This document shows, one piece after another, positions 25,949 through 33,927 of a DNA stretch of 38,054 nucleotides. The DNA comes from Ferrovum sp. (GTDB lineage Bacteria; Pseudomonadota; Gammaproteobacteria; Burkholderiales; Ferrovaceae): assembly GCA_027450105.1 (NCBI GenBank), contig DAIDKJ010000002.1:1-38054 (forward strand). Direction: 5' to 3'. The translations under genes and the position numbers were made by a program. Position 1 is the stretch's first letter; every line of letters starts with the position of its first letter. The notes under the pieces are model-generated. The model was not told the DNA's origin, ran no database searches, and saw nothing but the letters and a program-made list of their open reading frames with translations.

Positions 25949-27272
25949 GTCCACCAAGGTTCGAACTCGTCTACCGACGGGCAACTGGCGCCGTTTGCTG
26001 CGCGTGATGGCCCTGATCGGGTGTCTCGGTGGTGCCGGATTGGCCCGCGCCACCGACCTCTTTGATGGGACTTATCTGATCATCCCCCTGGTCATGGTGG
26101 GAAGTACCGGTTACACCCATGTCGTGGTAACAGTGGGTAGTGTTCACTCCGTTTTAGGTGGTCAACCTACTTCATCCTCTGATTACTACGACGGCAAATA
26201 CCTGAACATCCCCTCCGTGCTGGTAGGATCCAATACCTACAACAATGTGCAGATCACCATCGGCAGCCTGGTTTCTGTCAGCTCTTCAGGGACTGCATTC
26301 TATGATGTGGATGCGCTCGGCGTTCCACAATTCGTCGATACCAGTCATGTGGACATCACCCAGAAATCAGGCGGCCAACCAGTTTTCAAGTCCATTTCCC
26401 TGTTCCGCTCTTCCGAAGGGCACGACTATTCCGACACGGTGGAATCCTGTCGCTCAATGAAGCACTACTTCAATTCTCCGAACAATTCCACCCCGATTGT
26501 TTCACCGGTCAATGGCAGCATCTTATCCCTTACACCGGAACAAAATGGTCAAGGATTGCAAGTACACATCGTTCCTCAACAATGGCCTGCTTTCCAATTC
26601 ATTTTATTCCATGTTTCCGCCATCTCGGGAGTTAACGTTGGAACGAATGTCGCCGCCGGTCAAACGCTTGGCACCGCCTCTGGAGGGACAGATATCGCAG
26701 TTGCGGTTTTGACTTCGAGCAGTTCGTATCGACTGGTGTCTTTTTTCCAGACATTAACCGATACAGGATTTCAGCCCTACGCCGCTTCGGGCATTACATC
26801 GAGAAATAGCCTGAGTCTCACCCAATCCCAACGCGATGCAAACCCCTTGTCTTGTGTATTTGGACAGGGGTTTACCAATAACTCCAATTTTAACGACCCA
26901 CTGCCGAAGGAAATCGGACTTGTGGCGCCAACTGCGCAGTTGGAATACGGTGGACTAACCACAAATGTACCGGCTGGATCATTGCAAATGTATGTATCCG
27001 CAAATCAACCATTTGCCGTATCCTCATGGACCATCTCAGGCACCCAGACCAACAGTCTTGGTAATGTGTTGCAGTCAAATGTCGCGGTTGCCAATGGAGG
27101 AGTCATCACGAGCGGAAATGTTCCGGCCTCTGGGGGGAGCAGCAGCACACTGTCTGGAACCCCTGTGACCATCAGTTTGGGGGGGTCGGCTGGCGATACG
27201 TTCGTATACACGCTCACGATCACAGACACTCGGGGACTAAAAAGCAGCAGTCAAGTAACGCTAACACGCTAA
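25932..27272 (+). CDS. Exported protein: paired N-terminal module plus M23-like barrel
   Basis: The 446-residue product has a signal peptide ending GLARA, then two copies of the shared module at about 41-78 (LFDGTYLIIPLVMVG) and 83-120 (YYDGKYLNIPSVLVG). A domain at about 155-265 resembles the lysostaphin-type M23 fold: GHDYSD (H164, D168, the HxxxD motif), SPVNGSIL, FHVSAISG (H227) and VGTNVAAGQTLGTASGG. The final HxH motif of active M23 enzymes is missing, replaced by TDIAVAV, so it may be a binding or structural domain. The C-terminal 130 residues form an Ig-like beta domain. The ATG at 25932 has AGGA eleven bases upstream and overlaps the previous gene by 17 bases; the longer frame from 25905 lacks a ribosome site. 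Confidence 0.8.
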   Translation: MQQPIKSTKVRTRLPTGNWRRLLRVMALIGCLGGAGLARATDLFDGTYLIIPLVMVGSTGYTHVVVTVGSVHSVLGGQPTSSSDYYDGKYLNIPSVLVGSNTYNNVQITIGSLVSVSSSGTAFYDVDALGVPQFVDTSHVDITQKSGGQPVFKSISLFRSSEGHDYSDTVESCRSMKHYFNSPNNSTPIVSPVNGSILSLTPEQNGQGLQVHIVPQQWPAFQFILFHVSAISGVNVGTNVAAGQTLGTASGGTDIAVAVLTSSSSYRLVSFFQTLTDTGFQPYAASGITSRNSLSLTQSQRDANPLSCVFGQGFTNNSNFNDPLPKEIGLVAPTAQLEYGGLTTNVPAGSLQMYVSANQPFAVSSWTISGTQTNSLGNVLQSNVAVANGGVITSGNVPASGGSSSTLSGTPVTISLGGSAGDTFVYTLTITDTRGLKSSSQVTLTR

Positions 27273-27364
27273 CGCAGTTGTACCATAGCCCATGCTGGCT
27301 TCACGAAAAAATTCAGAAAAAACTGATCCTATTATAAAAACCAGAGTGATGCATTGAAAAATTT

Positions 27365-27787
27365 ATGAAAAAACCGAATTTTTCCCCGGTGCGGCTGCTC
27401 ATTTTAAGCTTGTCTGGCGCCCTTCTGTGGTGGTTTTTAGCCCCAGGAGAAGACAGCCAAATTGCCGCCGAGGTCCCGCCGGCAATTCAGATTGCAAAGT
27501 CCGTTGCGCCGGCAGCCGGGCAGCCCCTTCCTTCTGCTATTGCTTCCACTGCCCCCCCGGGGACAGCTATCGCGCCAAGTTCGCTGGCAGTAACCCCCGC
27601 CCCTTCTCAGACGCCCTCGGACGACCCCTTCAAGGCTTTTTTAGCCGCACACCCCAATGGCGAAGGAAACATCCCCACCCCACCCTTGAACGCACCCACT
27701 GGCGTTGACCCGTTCCAGCAGGCTATGGAACGCGCGCGACAACCCGTCACAACGATTTCTCCTTTCAGTAATGTCAAAACCCACTAA
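27365..27787 (+). CDS. Small Pro/Ala-rich membrane-anchored protein of unknown function
   Basis: The 140-residue product has a short basic start (MKKPNFSPVR), one hydrophobic segment at about 10-26 (LLILSLSGALLWWFLAP) and a low-complexity Pro/Ala/Ser/Thr-rich tail that should lie in the periplasm, ending with short amphipathic bits (DPFKAFLAAH, DPFQQAMERA). No known domain is visible. Proline-rich tails like this occur in TonB-like, pilus and secretion accessory proteins, but nothing specific supports one. No clear ribosome site precedes the ATG. It lies between two genes for exported proteins with the shared N-terminal module. Confidence 0.55.
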   Translation: MKKPNFSPVRLLILSLSGALLWWFLAPGEDSQIAAEVPPAIQIAKSVAPAAGQPLPSAIASTAPPGTAIAPSSLAVTPAPSQTPSDDPFKAFLAAHPNGEGNIPTPPLNAPTGVDPFQQAMERARQPVTTISPFSNVKTH

Positions 27788-28034
27788 TGCCTTCCCAAGT
27801 GAACTACCATCCTGCAACTCCATTCCCATTTCCCCCGATAGGATGAAGTTTATCTGCAAAAAACCCGGAAAATACCGAGCGGAAAAACTTTACATGCAAT
27901 GCTATCTGGTGTAAAAACAATCTTAACAATTACAACGATCCTTGGTTTATTCTAGGTGCGCTCGCTTGTATGGATTTCCTGCAATCAAGGGCCGGTGGGT
28001 TCGTTGTTGGGGCTGATTGACAGGGGAGATTTAC

Positions 28035-29447
28035 ATGACACAACTCGTGAATTTTCTGGGTAGGGTATTCAGGCATGCGCTGTGGCGTTGTGCTTGCTTG
28101 CTGTTGATGACTTCTGCCGTATATGCAGAGGATTACTTTGACGGAAGCGTGCTGACCATCCCCATGGTCACGGTGGGCGGGGCCACTTACACTAATTTGC
28201 AGGTCACCTTAACCGCAATTACAGGAAATCAACCAATCAGTCCCCTGCCTGGATTCGATCAGTATATGGGAGGGTTGAGTCTGTTTGTACCTGAGGTTTA
28301 TTACGCGGGTAACCAGTATAATAATTACACCTTCACCTTGGGGAGCATCGTCAAATGCTGCAGTGCAATCAATTCCACCGCTTATTTGATCATCGCCAAT
28401 CCCAACGATCAGACGATTCGCTCTTACGGATATACCAGCAGTTCGCATCCCACCAGCGTGGTGACGGATCCGGCCCTTGCTTCGCTGAACCCATCAAAAC
28501 AGGCCAAACTGTTTCTGGATAAATCACACGGAATCCTGTTCGACGTAGTCCCCTCTGCCTCCGGAACATTCACCGTAACCCCTTTTCCGTTTAATGTGGT
28601 GACAGGCGTAATCGGGACTCCGGGTCAAGTATCAAGTTATTCCGCTGCTTCTAGCGTTACCGTCAACACCAATTTGCAGGAGATGTACATAATCTCTTCA
28701 TCTGGCAGCACAGTCACGATATATTCATATAATTCCAGCACCGGCGCAATTTCCAGCGCGCCTGTCGCGGCGCAAACCAATGCTGTGCTCGGTTCGATTA
28801 TGAATGTATCCTCTCAAGATTCTCTGGCATTTGGATTGTCAGGCAGTACTCTGGCAACTTATCCCATTACTTCTTCAGGCTTGGTCTTCACGCCGCGTGC
28901 AACGACTTCCACCAACCTTCTTTTCTATTCTGGCGGCTCGGCACGGGATATCGACGCCCAGTATGACGCCACTAACGGGGTCGTGTTCATGCTGGCAACA
29001 CCTAAATCAGCGGGATCAACGGGCTCCGAGATTCAATCGGCTTCTTACAGTTCTAATTCTTTGAGCCCGACAAATTCGCCGGTGTCATTAGCGAATTCGA
29101 GTTACATCTGTGGATTAGATTCAGTTCGTCGCTTTATTTTTGTGCCGGCATCGAATGGTCCCCAGATTTCAACCTATTCTTATGACAGTTCAGGGAACCT
29201 TACGCTTTCATCTACCGAAAGCATGTCCAATTCCGGGATGGGGAGCTTGTTGAACTTCGTGGGTGGTTGTAATGACGTGGACCAAGATAATCAAATCGTT
29301 GTTTTCGCTAATGATAATCCTGCCACAGTAACGTATTTTTTATATGACAAACTTGGAAACATTTCTCAGGTTCCCGCTGGATCCGTTAACTTGGCCACTG
29401 GGAGCTTAAGTATTTCCGTGATTACCACCAGTTCTGTTAAACACTGA
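28035..29447 (+). CDS. Exported protein: paired N-terminal module plus lactonase-like propeller
   Basis: The 470-residue product (ATG at 28035, with AGGGGAG six bases upstream; an earlier in-frame TTG at 28017 overlaps that site) has a signal peptide ending VYA. The shared module appears at about 32-64 (YFDGSVLTIPMVTVGGATYTN) and, more diverged, at about 74-110 (YMGGLSLFVPEVYYAG). The remaining 350 residues are beta-rich with repeats such as IRSYGYTSSSHP, VTIYSYNSSTGAI and ISTYSYDSSGNL, the pattern of a seven-bladed propeller like 6-phosphogluconolactonase/YVTN proteins. Enzyme activity cannot be inferred. It is the last plus-strand gene of the block and points at the chemoreceptor gene. Confidence 0.8.
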   Translation: MTQLVNFLGRVFRHALWRCACLLLMTSAVYAEDYFDGSVLTIPMVTVGGATYTNLQVTLTAITGNQPISPLPGFDQYMGGLSLFVPEVYYAGNQYNNYTFTLGSIVKCCSAINSTAYLIIANPNDQTIRSYGYTSSSHPTSVVTDPALASLNPSKQAKLFLDKSHGILFDVVPSASGTFTVTPFPFNVVTGVIGTPGQVSSYSAASSVTVNTNLQEMYIISSSGSTVTIYSYNSSTGAISSAPVAAQTNAVLGSIMNVSSQDSLAFGLSGSTLATYPITSSGLVFTPRATTSTNLLFYSGGSARDIDAQYDATNGVVFMLATPKSAGSTGSEIQSASYSSNSLSPTNSPVSLANSSYICGLDSVRRFIFVPASNGPQISTYSYDSSGNLTLSSTESMSNSGMGSLLNFVGGCNDVDQDNQIVVFANDNPATVTYFLYDKLGNISQVPAGSVNLATGSLSISVITTSSVKH

Positions 29448-29583
29448 TGCTAGAGTGATCGCAAATTGATTTTTGTTCAAACCATCCCAGCTTTTAAACG
29501 ATAAACCTCTTGCCACCCGCGGAACCGTCTTCCACTCGATACGGCATGGGAACGAGAGACGTCGGGTTGGCCGAGAAGCGTGA

Positions 29584-29607
29584 GGAATGTTATTCCTGCG
29601 CGCAGGA
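29584..29607. other. Overlapping hairpin and 14-base palindrome in a convergent gap
   Basis: GGAAT/ATTCC around a three-base loop (29584-29596) overlaps a perfect palindrome TCCTGCGCGCAGGA at 29594-29607, which is followed by TTT. The two structures share bases and cannot both form. They lie between the convergent exoprotein gene and the chemoreceptor gene, so a role in termination is possible, but the T-run is too short for a standard intrinsic terminator. Confidence 0.35.
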
Positions 29608-29620
29608 TTTGCCACTGAAT

Positions 29621-29646
29621 CTTTTCATCTCAATGAAGATAAAAAG
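29621..29646. terminator. Imperfect hairpin in the convergent gap
   Basis: CTTTTcATCT and AGATaAAAAG pair with one mismatch around a six-base loop. The stem itself carries T4/A5 ends, so on either strand a U-rich 3' arm results. It lies between the converging genes ending at 29447 and 29717 and could act as a weak two-way terminator; the stem is AT-rich, so confidence is low. Confidence 0.3.
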
Positions 29647-29716
29647 GCAAGCACCGATGTTCTACAGATGAACGCTGCGAATGGTCGTCATAACCTCGTT
29701 TTGACTAATTCCAGAA

Positions 29717-31501
29717 TCAAACAAGAGACTCAACCGGCACTCCCACACGAACATTGCCCCAATGCTGGCCTTCAACATAGACCGGCATGACCAAATCACA
29801 GAGCACCTCGCCCGTATCCCGAAGGTATGTACGCACCATAAAGGAGGCCGTATTTCTGGCTGCCCGCAACTCGCCCGGGGCTTCAAATTTTCGGTTACAA
29901 CGGTTGCCCACGAGATCAACTTCGTCATTGCCCGTCAACGGTTTTGAAAACTTGAGGTTATGGGCAGAGAGATAGCCGTCGGTGTTGACCCCTACAGCAT
30001 AAACACATCCGGGAATCCGATTGATGGCGTCTTCCAGAATGCTCTGACAGCGACGTGCAAAGTCTTCACCCCAGGAAACTTTATACTTTTGGGGTTTTGT
30101 GGTGCCAATGGGGGTATAGCGTTTGTCAAAAATATCCGTTCCCGCGCGTTTGATTTCCGTCAGTTCCTGCTGGATTTTATCCCTGAAATTTGCCACATGC
30201 GTCATGGCTGACTCAAAATTTCCATATCCAATCTTGAACCGTGAAACCAATTCCTGCACTTCTTCGGTGGCTGAAGCGAGGTTTTCAGAACGCCGATCAG
30301 ACTCCTGCATCTGAGTGGAAACCTCATTGGACATTCCCCTGATAACGCTCACCTTTTCATGCACTTGAGCGTTGGTTGCAGAGAGTTGTTCCATGGCCGA
30401 GGAGATTTTGAGTAATTGCTCACCGGTGTTTTCGAATTCTCTCACCATGTCTTCAAACTGCACCGCTGAATGATCGATGACATGACGGGTTTTTTTGATA
30501 TCCGAATTGATCTCCTCGTTTTCTTTTCGGGTGTTTGACACCAGAGTTAGCATGGCCTGGATATTTCCAGCAATCTCCACCGTTGCCGTGTTGACTCTGG
30601 ATGCCAGCTTTTTCACCTCATCGGCCACCACTGCAAATCCTCGCCCTTGCTCTCCAGCCCGCGCTGCCTCGATTGCAGCGTTCAGGGCGAGCAGATTGGT
30701 CTGATCGGCCACTTCGCGAATCAATGAAGCAATCTGATTGACGCTTTCCGAGCGTTTGATCAGGTCATCGATCGTTTGGTTGAAATGTTGCACCTTCTCG
30801 TTGACCCGGTTGATGTTGTCAACGATCTCCTTCATTTCTTTCAGTGATCCTCGCGCATTATCCAGATTGGATTCGGTGGAAGCTGCAATGCCATGGGCAC
30901 TTTCGGCCACACTGGAAATCGCCTGATTGGATTCCGTACTCGCAGCAAATACGTCATCGGTCAGTTCGGTTTGATGCTGTGATTTCGCGGAAGTGCTTTC
31001 CACAACCCGCTTGACCTGAACCGATTCGGTGGCTATTTTCACACTCATCTGACGCACGTCGCCAATGACTTTGCGCATTTTTTCGGCGAATCGGTTATAA
31101 CCAATGGATAGATCGCGCAATTCATCATGGGTTAACAAGGGCAGGTCCGTAGAAATATTTCCTTCTCCTTGAGCGATATCGTTAAAAATTGCCGTGATGT
31201 TCTTAATAGGGCGCACGATCAGCCAACGCAAATAAAGAATCTGGCCCACCGTGCAGACCAGAAAGAAAACCACCAAGGCCCCCACCAGATAGGAGGTCTT
31301 GTTCAAGCCGTTGATAATCTCCGCCGACACATGGGGATCCACATGGGCTTTTTGAAGAGCGCGGCTCACCTCGTCGGATTCCATCAACCAGATCACCAAG
31401 TACACCACATTGGCAAACCCTAAAAACAAAAAGCTGGATAACTTTCTAGTCAGGTTATGCCAGAATAATTTTTCCAGCGTTTCATGAATTTTTGAGAACA
31501 T
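29717..31501 (-). CDS. Methyl-accepting chemotaxis protein with a C-terminal sensor domain
   Basis: The 594-residue receptor has two membrane helices (about 22-40 and 70-92) with only about 30 residues between them, a HAMP domain (about 94-147), and the coiled-coil signalling domain with the conserved tip around 261-305 (ADQTNLLALNAAIEAARAGE). Unlike classical receptors it has a further domain after the signalling part (about 475-594), with DGYLSAHNLKFSKPL and GNRCNRKF, which resembles the Cache/PAS-like sensor with 'DGY..THN' and 'NR' motifs known from other proteobacterial receptors. The sensor is thus probably cytoplasmic. Start at the ATG at 31501 with AGGGAG eleven bases upstream; the longer frame from 31588 lacks a ribosome site. 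Confidence 0.92.
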   Translation of the reverse strand: MFSKIHETLEKLFWHNLTRKLSSFLFLGFANVVYLVIWLMESDEVSRALQKAHVDPHVSAEIINGLNKTSYLVGALVVFFLVCTVGQILYLRWLIVRPIKNITAIFNDIAQGEGNISTDLPLLTHDELRDLSIGYNRFAEKMRKVIGDVRQMSVKIATESVQVKRVVESTSAKSQHQTELTDDVFAASTESNQAISSVAESAHGIAASTESNLDNARGSLKEMKEIVDNINRVNEKVQHFNQTIDDLIKRSESVNQIASLIREVADQTNLLALNAAIEAARAGEQGRGFAVVADEVKKLASRVNTATVEIAGNIQAMLTLVSNTRKENEEINSDIKKTRHVIDHSAVQFEDMVREFENTGEQLLKISSAMEQLSATNAQVHEKVSVIRGMSNEVSTQMQESDRRSENLASATEEVQELVSRFKIGYGNFESAMTHVANFRDKIQQELTEIKRAGTDIFDKRYTPIGTTKPQKYKVSWGEDFARRCQSILEDAINRIPGCVYAVGVNTDGYLSAHNLKFSKPLTGNDEVDLVGNRCNRKFEAPGELRAARNTASFMVRTYLRDTGEVLCDLVMPVYVEGQHWGNVRVGVPVESLV

Positions 31502-31688
31502 GATTTGTTTACTCCCTATGACCTGGCAATCATCCCGTGTTGCCTGGAGATTTGCTTGGTAGGATGCTCTTGTAAGCAGGGCGAACAAAAAACCTCGGGG
31601 TTGAAATCGATGACTCCCTGGTTTTTATCCTGCCCGTAATGGTTCATTTTGGGTAAGGCGTTACGGTACTGGTCTTTGGCAAATACGC

Positions 31689-32819
31689 TCAACGGTGTGA
31701 GCTGCACAAGACTTGGGTGTCGTTCTCGCCACTGACCGCCAATTGTTCCAACCCTGAGATGACACGCAAACTTGCTTCTTCCATTGCTCGCAACGCCTCC
31801 AGGGACCGACTCTTGTTCCCGGAAAGCCAGGAATCCACCGCCTCGTAGGCAAATTTATGAACAGCCTGATGGGGAGATTCAATCTCCCGATAGCCTGGCA
31901 GTTTGGAAAAGCATTCGCGTCCCTCGCCGTCGTAATACCATTTTCCCAGTCGGCAACTGGTATGATCGGAAAAATCCCGGGCACTTTCATCGGACTGATT
32001 GAAAATCACTTGGTAGACCCGGAATTTGTAGATCAGATGATCGATTTTGGCGAGTTCACTAAACCCGCGTAAGGCCGAGCCAGCAATCGTCATTTCCATC
32101 CCGCTGGCCAGATCGATGAGCGCGTGCAAACTTTGCGAAGCGGAGGTTCCTTGCGTGCTGTATTGCTCCGATACCTTGGCGAGGGTGACCAATTGTTCAC
32201 GACTGCTTCCTGTATCCACGCGAATACTACCCACCAAGGCAGAGATCTCCTTGGTGGCAATGGAGGTTCTCTCAGCCAGCTTTCTCACTTCATCAGCCAC
32301 CACGGCAAAACCTCGACCCTGTTCTCCGGCACGGGCTGCCTCGATGGCGGCGTTCAATGCCAGCAGATTGGTTTGATCGGCGATGTCGCGGATCGTCTGG
32401 ACGATGCCGCTGATTTTTTGTGCCAGCGCATCCAGCTCCCCCACCTTGTCTGCAGCCGCTCCCGAGTCCTGGGCCAGGCGGGTGAGGTTAGACGCAATCT
32501 CATCGATGGCCGAACGACTGGAATTCGATACATCTTGAGCCTGCAAAGCGGCATCTTTACCCACTTGCATTCCTGTCGCCAAAGTAGACAGCCCCTTTTG
32601 AATATCGCCCATCGACTGCCCGAAGGTGATCAGATTTTTAACTGCTTCGAGAAGTTGCCCATGGGAAGCATCGGTCGAGGCCATGCGCTGCTTCAGTGTT
32701 TCGTTTTCGGCTCGCAGCGTGCCGATCGTGGCGTTGGCATCACGAAGTTCCGAGCGTAAAGACGCTTCTTGAGCATTTACGCGCGCCTGATCGGCCTTTT
32801 TTCCTGACAATCCAAACAT
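31689..32819 (-). CDS. Soluble chemoreceptor-like protein with a CZB zinc-binding domain
   Basis: The 376-residue protein has no membrane helix. An N-terminal coiled coil (about 5-55) leads to the receptor signalling domain with ADQTNLLALNAAIEAARAGE (about 147-166). The C-terminal CZB domain has the expected zinc ligands H261 (KIDHLIYKF), C289 (SCRLGKWYY), H317 and H321 (HQAVH). CZB receptors sense zinc and, in Helicobacter and others, hypochlorite through the reactive Cys. The ATG at 32819 has AAGGAG seven bases upstream and lies 13 bases after cheZ; the two are surely one operon. Confidence 0.95.
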   Translation of the reverse strand: MFGLSGKKADQARVNAQEASLRSELRDANATIGTLRAENETLKQRMASTDASHGQLLEAVKNLITFGQSMGDIQKGLSTLATGMQVGKDAALQAQDVSNSSRSAIDEIASNLTRLAQDSGAAADKVGELDALAQKISGIVQTIRDIADQTNLLALNAAIEAARAGEQGRGFAVVADEVRKLAERTSIATKEISALVGSIRVDTGSSREQLVTLAKVSEQYSTQGTSASQSLHALIDLASGMEMTIAGSALRGFSELAKIDHLIYKFRVYQVIFNQSDESARDFSDHTSCRLGKWYYDGEGRECFSKLPGYREIESPHQAVHKFAYEAVDSWLSGNKSRSLEALRAMEEASLRVISGLEQLAVSGENDTQVLCSSHR

Positions 32820-32832
32820 ATAATGACTCCTT

Positions 32833-33645
32833 CTAAAAACCGAGACTTGCAAGCAGATCATCCACCTCGCCCTGATTGGTCACGATATCAGTCCGTCCTT
32901 CGCTATTGACGACCGGACCATTGGTCAGGGACGATGAGATCTCTGGTAAAGGAACCGCCGACTGGGCAACCAACAAGGCCAGTAATTCTTTTTGCACCAC
33001 CTGCACGATATCGATTATTTTTTTGATGACTTGGCCCGTTAGATCTTGAAAATCTTGAGCCATCATGATGTCCAACAGCTGACTCGCCACAATTTTGGCC
33101 GCTTTGCGTTCCCCTTCCAGATGAGCCCGGGTGTCCTGTGCCAGCATTTTGAAAGCATCGAGGGTCGTTTCTCCGGCCAATAACTGTGACCAGCGCATTT
33201 CCAGTCGCTCCGCATCTTTCACAAGGCCTTCTACGGCCGGGTTGGCCACATCCACCGCGTTGAGCACGCGTTCTGCCGCCTGTTGTGTCAGGGTCGCCAC
33301 ATACGTGAGACGATCCATCGTGTCTGGCATGGTAGAGGCAAGGCTTTGAATGGGCTTGTCCAAACCGAGTTCGGTCAAGGCATTGTGCAGATTGCGCGTC
33401 ATATGCCCAACCTGCTCATAGAATTCGGCAGGATTTAATGGGGCAGATGCAATCAAGGTGTCCAAATGACCATCCATCGACGTCCTGACAGCCAAGGCCT
33501 CTGGCTGCAAATTCTTCCCCAAACATTCTTCATGCGGATCTCCGGAGGGGTTTGAGATGGATTCATTGGGTGGAGTAGAGATCTCTTCCCCGATGGCGCC
33601 AATCCCATCAGCGAGGGCTTCCAGATCAGTATTATCGTCACTCAC
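32833..33645 (-). CDS. cheZ: CheZ, CheY-phosphate phosphatase
   Basis: The 270-residue protein has the CheZ core motif DIMMAQDFQDLTGQVIKKI at about 192-210, with D201 and Q205 at the places of the E. coli catalytic pair D143/Q147, and the CheY-binding tail DDLLASLGF at the very C-terminus. It should form a long helical hairpin dimer in the cytoplasm and speed dephosphorylation of CheY-P. It is longer than E. coli CheZ (214) because of an acidic, low-complexity N-terminus (about 1-60). GTG start with GGGAG nine bases upstream. No cheA, cheW or cheY lies in the window, so this copy sits apart from a core chemotaxis operon. Confidence 0.95.
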   Translation of the reverse strand: MSDDNTDLEALADGIGAIGEEISTPPNESISNPSGDPHEECLGKNLQPEALAVRTSMDGHLDTLIASAPLNPAEFYEQVGHMTRNLHNALTELGLDKPIQSLASTMPDTMDRLTYVATLTQQAAERVLNAVDVANPAVEGLVKDAERLEMRWSQLLAGETTLDAFKMLAQDTRAHLEGERKAAKIVASQLLDIMMAQDFQDLTGQVIKKIIDIVQVVQKELLALLVAQSAVPLPEISSSLTNGPVVNSEGRTDIVTNQGEVDDLLASLGF

Positions 33646-33927
33646 GGCCTGATCTCCCTTTTGAAAATTTCTTGATCATGTTATGCATAGAACCGTTTTG
33701 ATTGATAGGTGGGGTCAACACAGGAGCCCTTGGTGCTCTTTGCGAGTCACCCAGTGTGTTCAGGGAAAATCCCCAGTCATTATTGAACCCAGTCTAGCCG
33801 TTTTTTTTTCATCAAATCGGTGAAACAGAAACAGATAAGCGCCCTTATTCATCCAGAACGCTGCCGGCAAGACCAAATCCACATGAATGAACAGCGCCAC
33901 TGAAGTCGCAATGTATTCAAACCAAGC

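Noticed and set aside
27788..28034. c-di-GMP (GEMM) riboswitch in the leader of the third exoprotein gene
   Set aside because: The conserved GEMM core sequences could not be found in this 247-base gap; only a normal ribosome binding site is clear.
31516..31707. 63-residue minus-strand frame with a CSPC motif between the two receptor genes
   Set aside because: The GTG start lies inside the CZB gene, no ribosome site precedes it, and the frame overlaps the leader of the next receptor gene. It is probably chance, although the gap of 187 bases holds no other gene.
33805..33820. Run of nine T on the plus strand between cheZ and the GGDEF-EAL gene, as an intrinsic terminator
   Set aside because: No stable GC-rich hairpin comes directly before it, and no plus-strand gene ends there.
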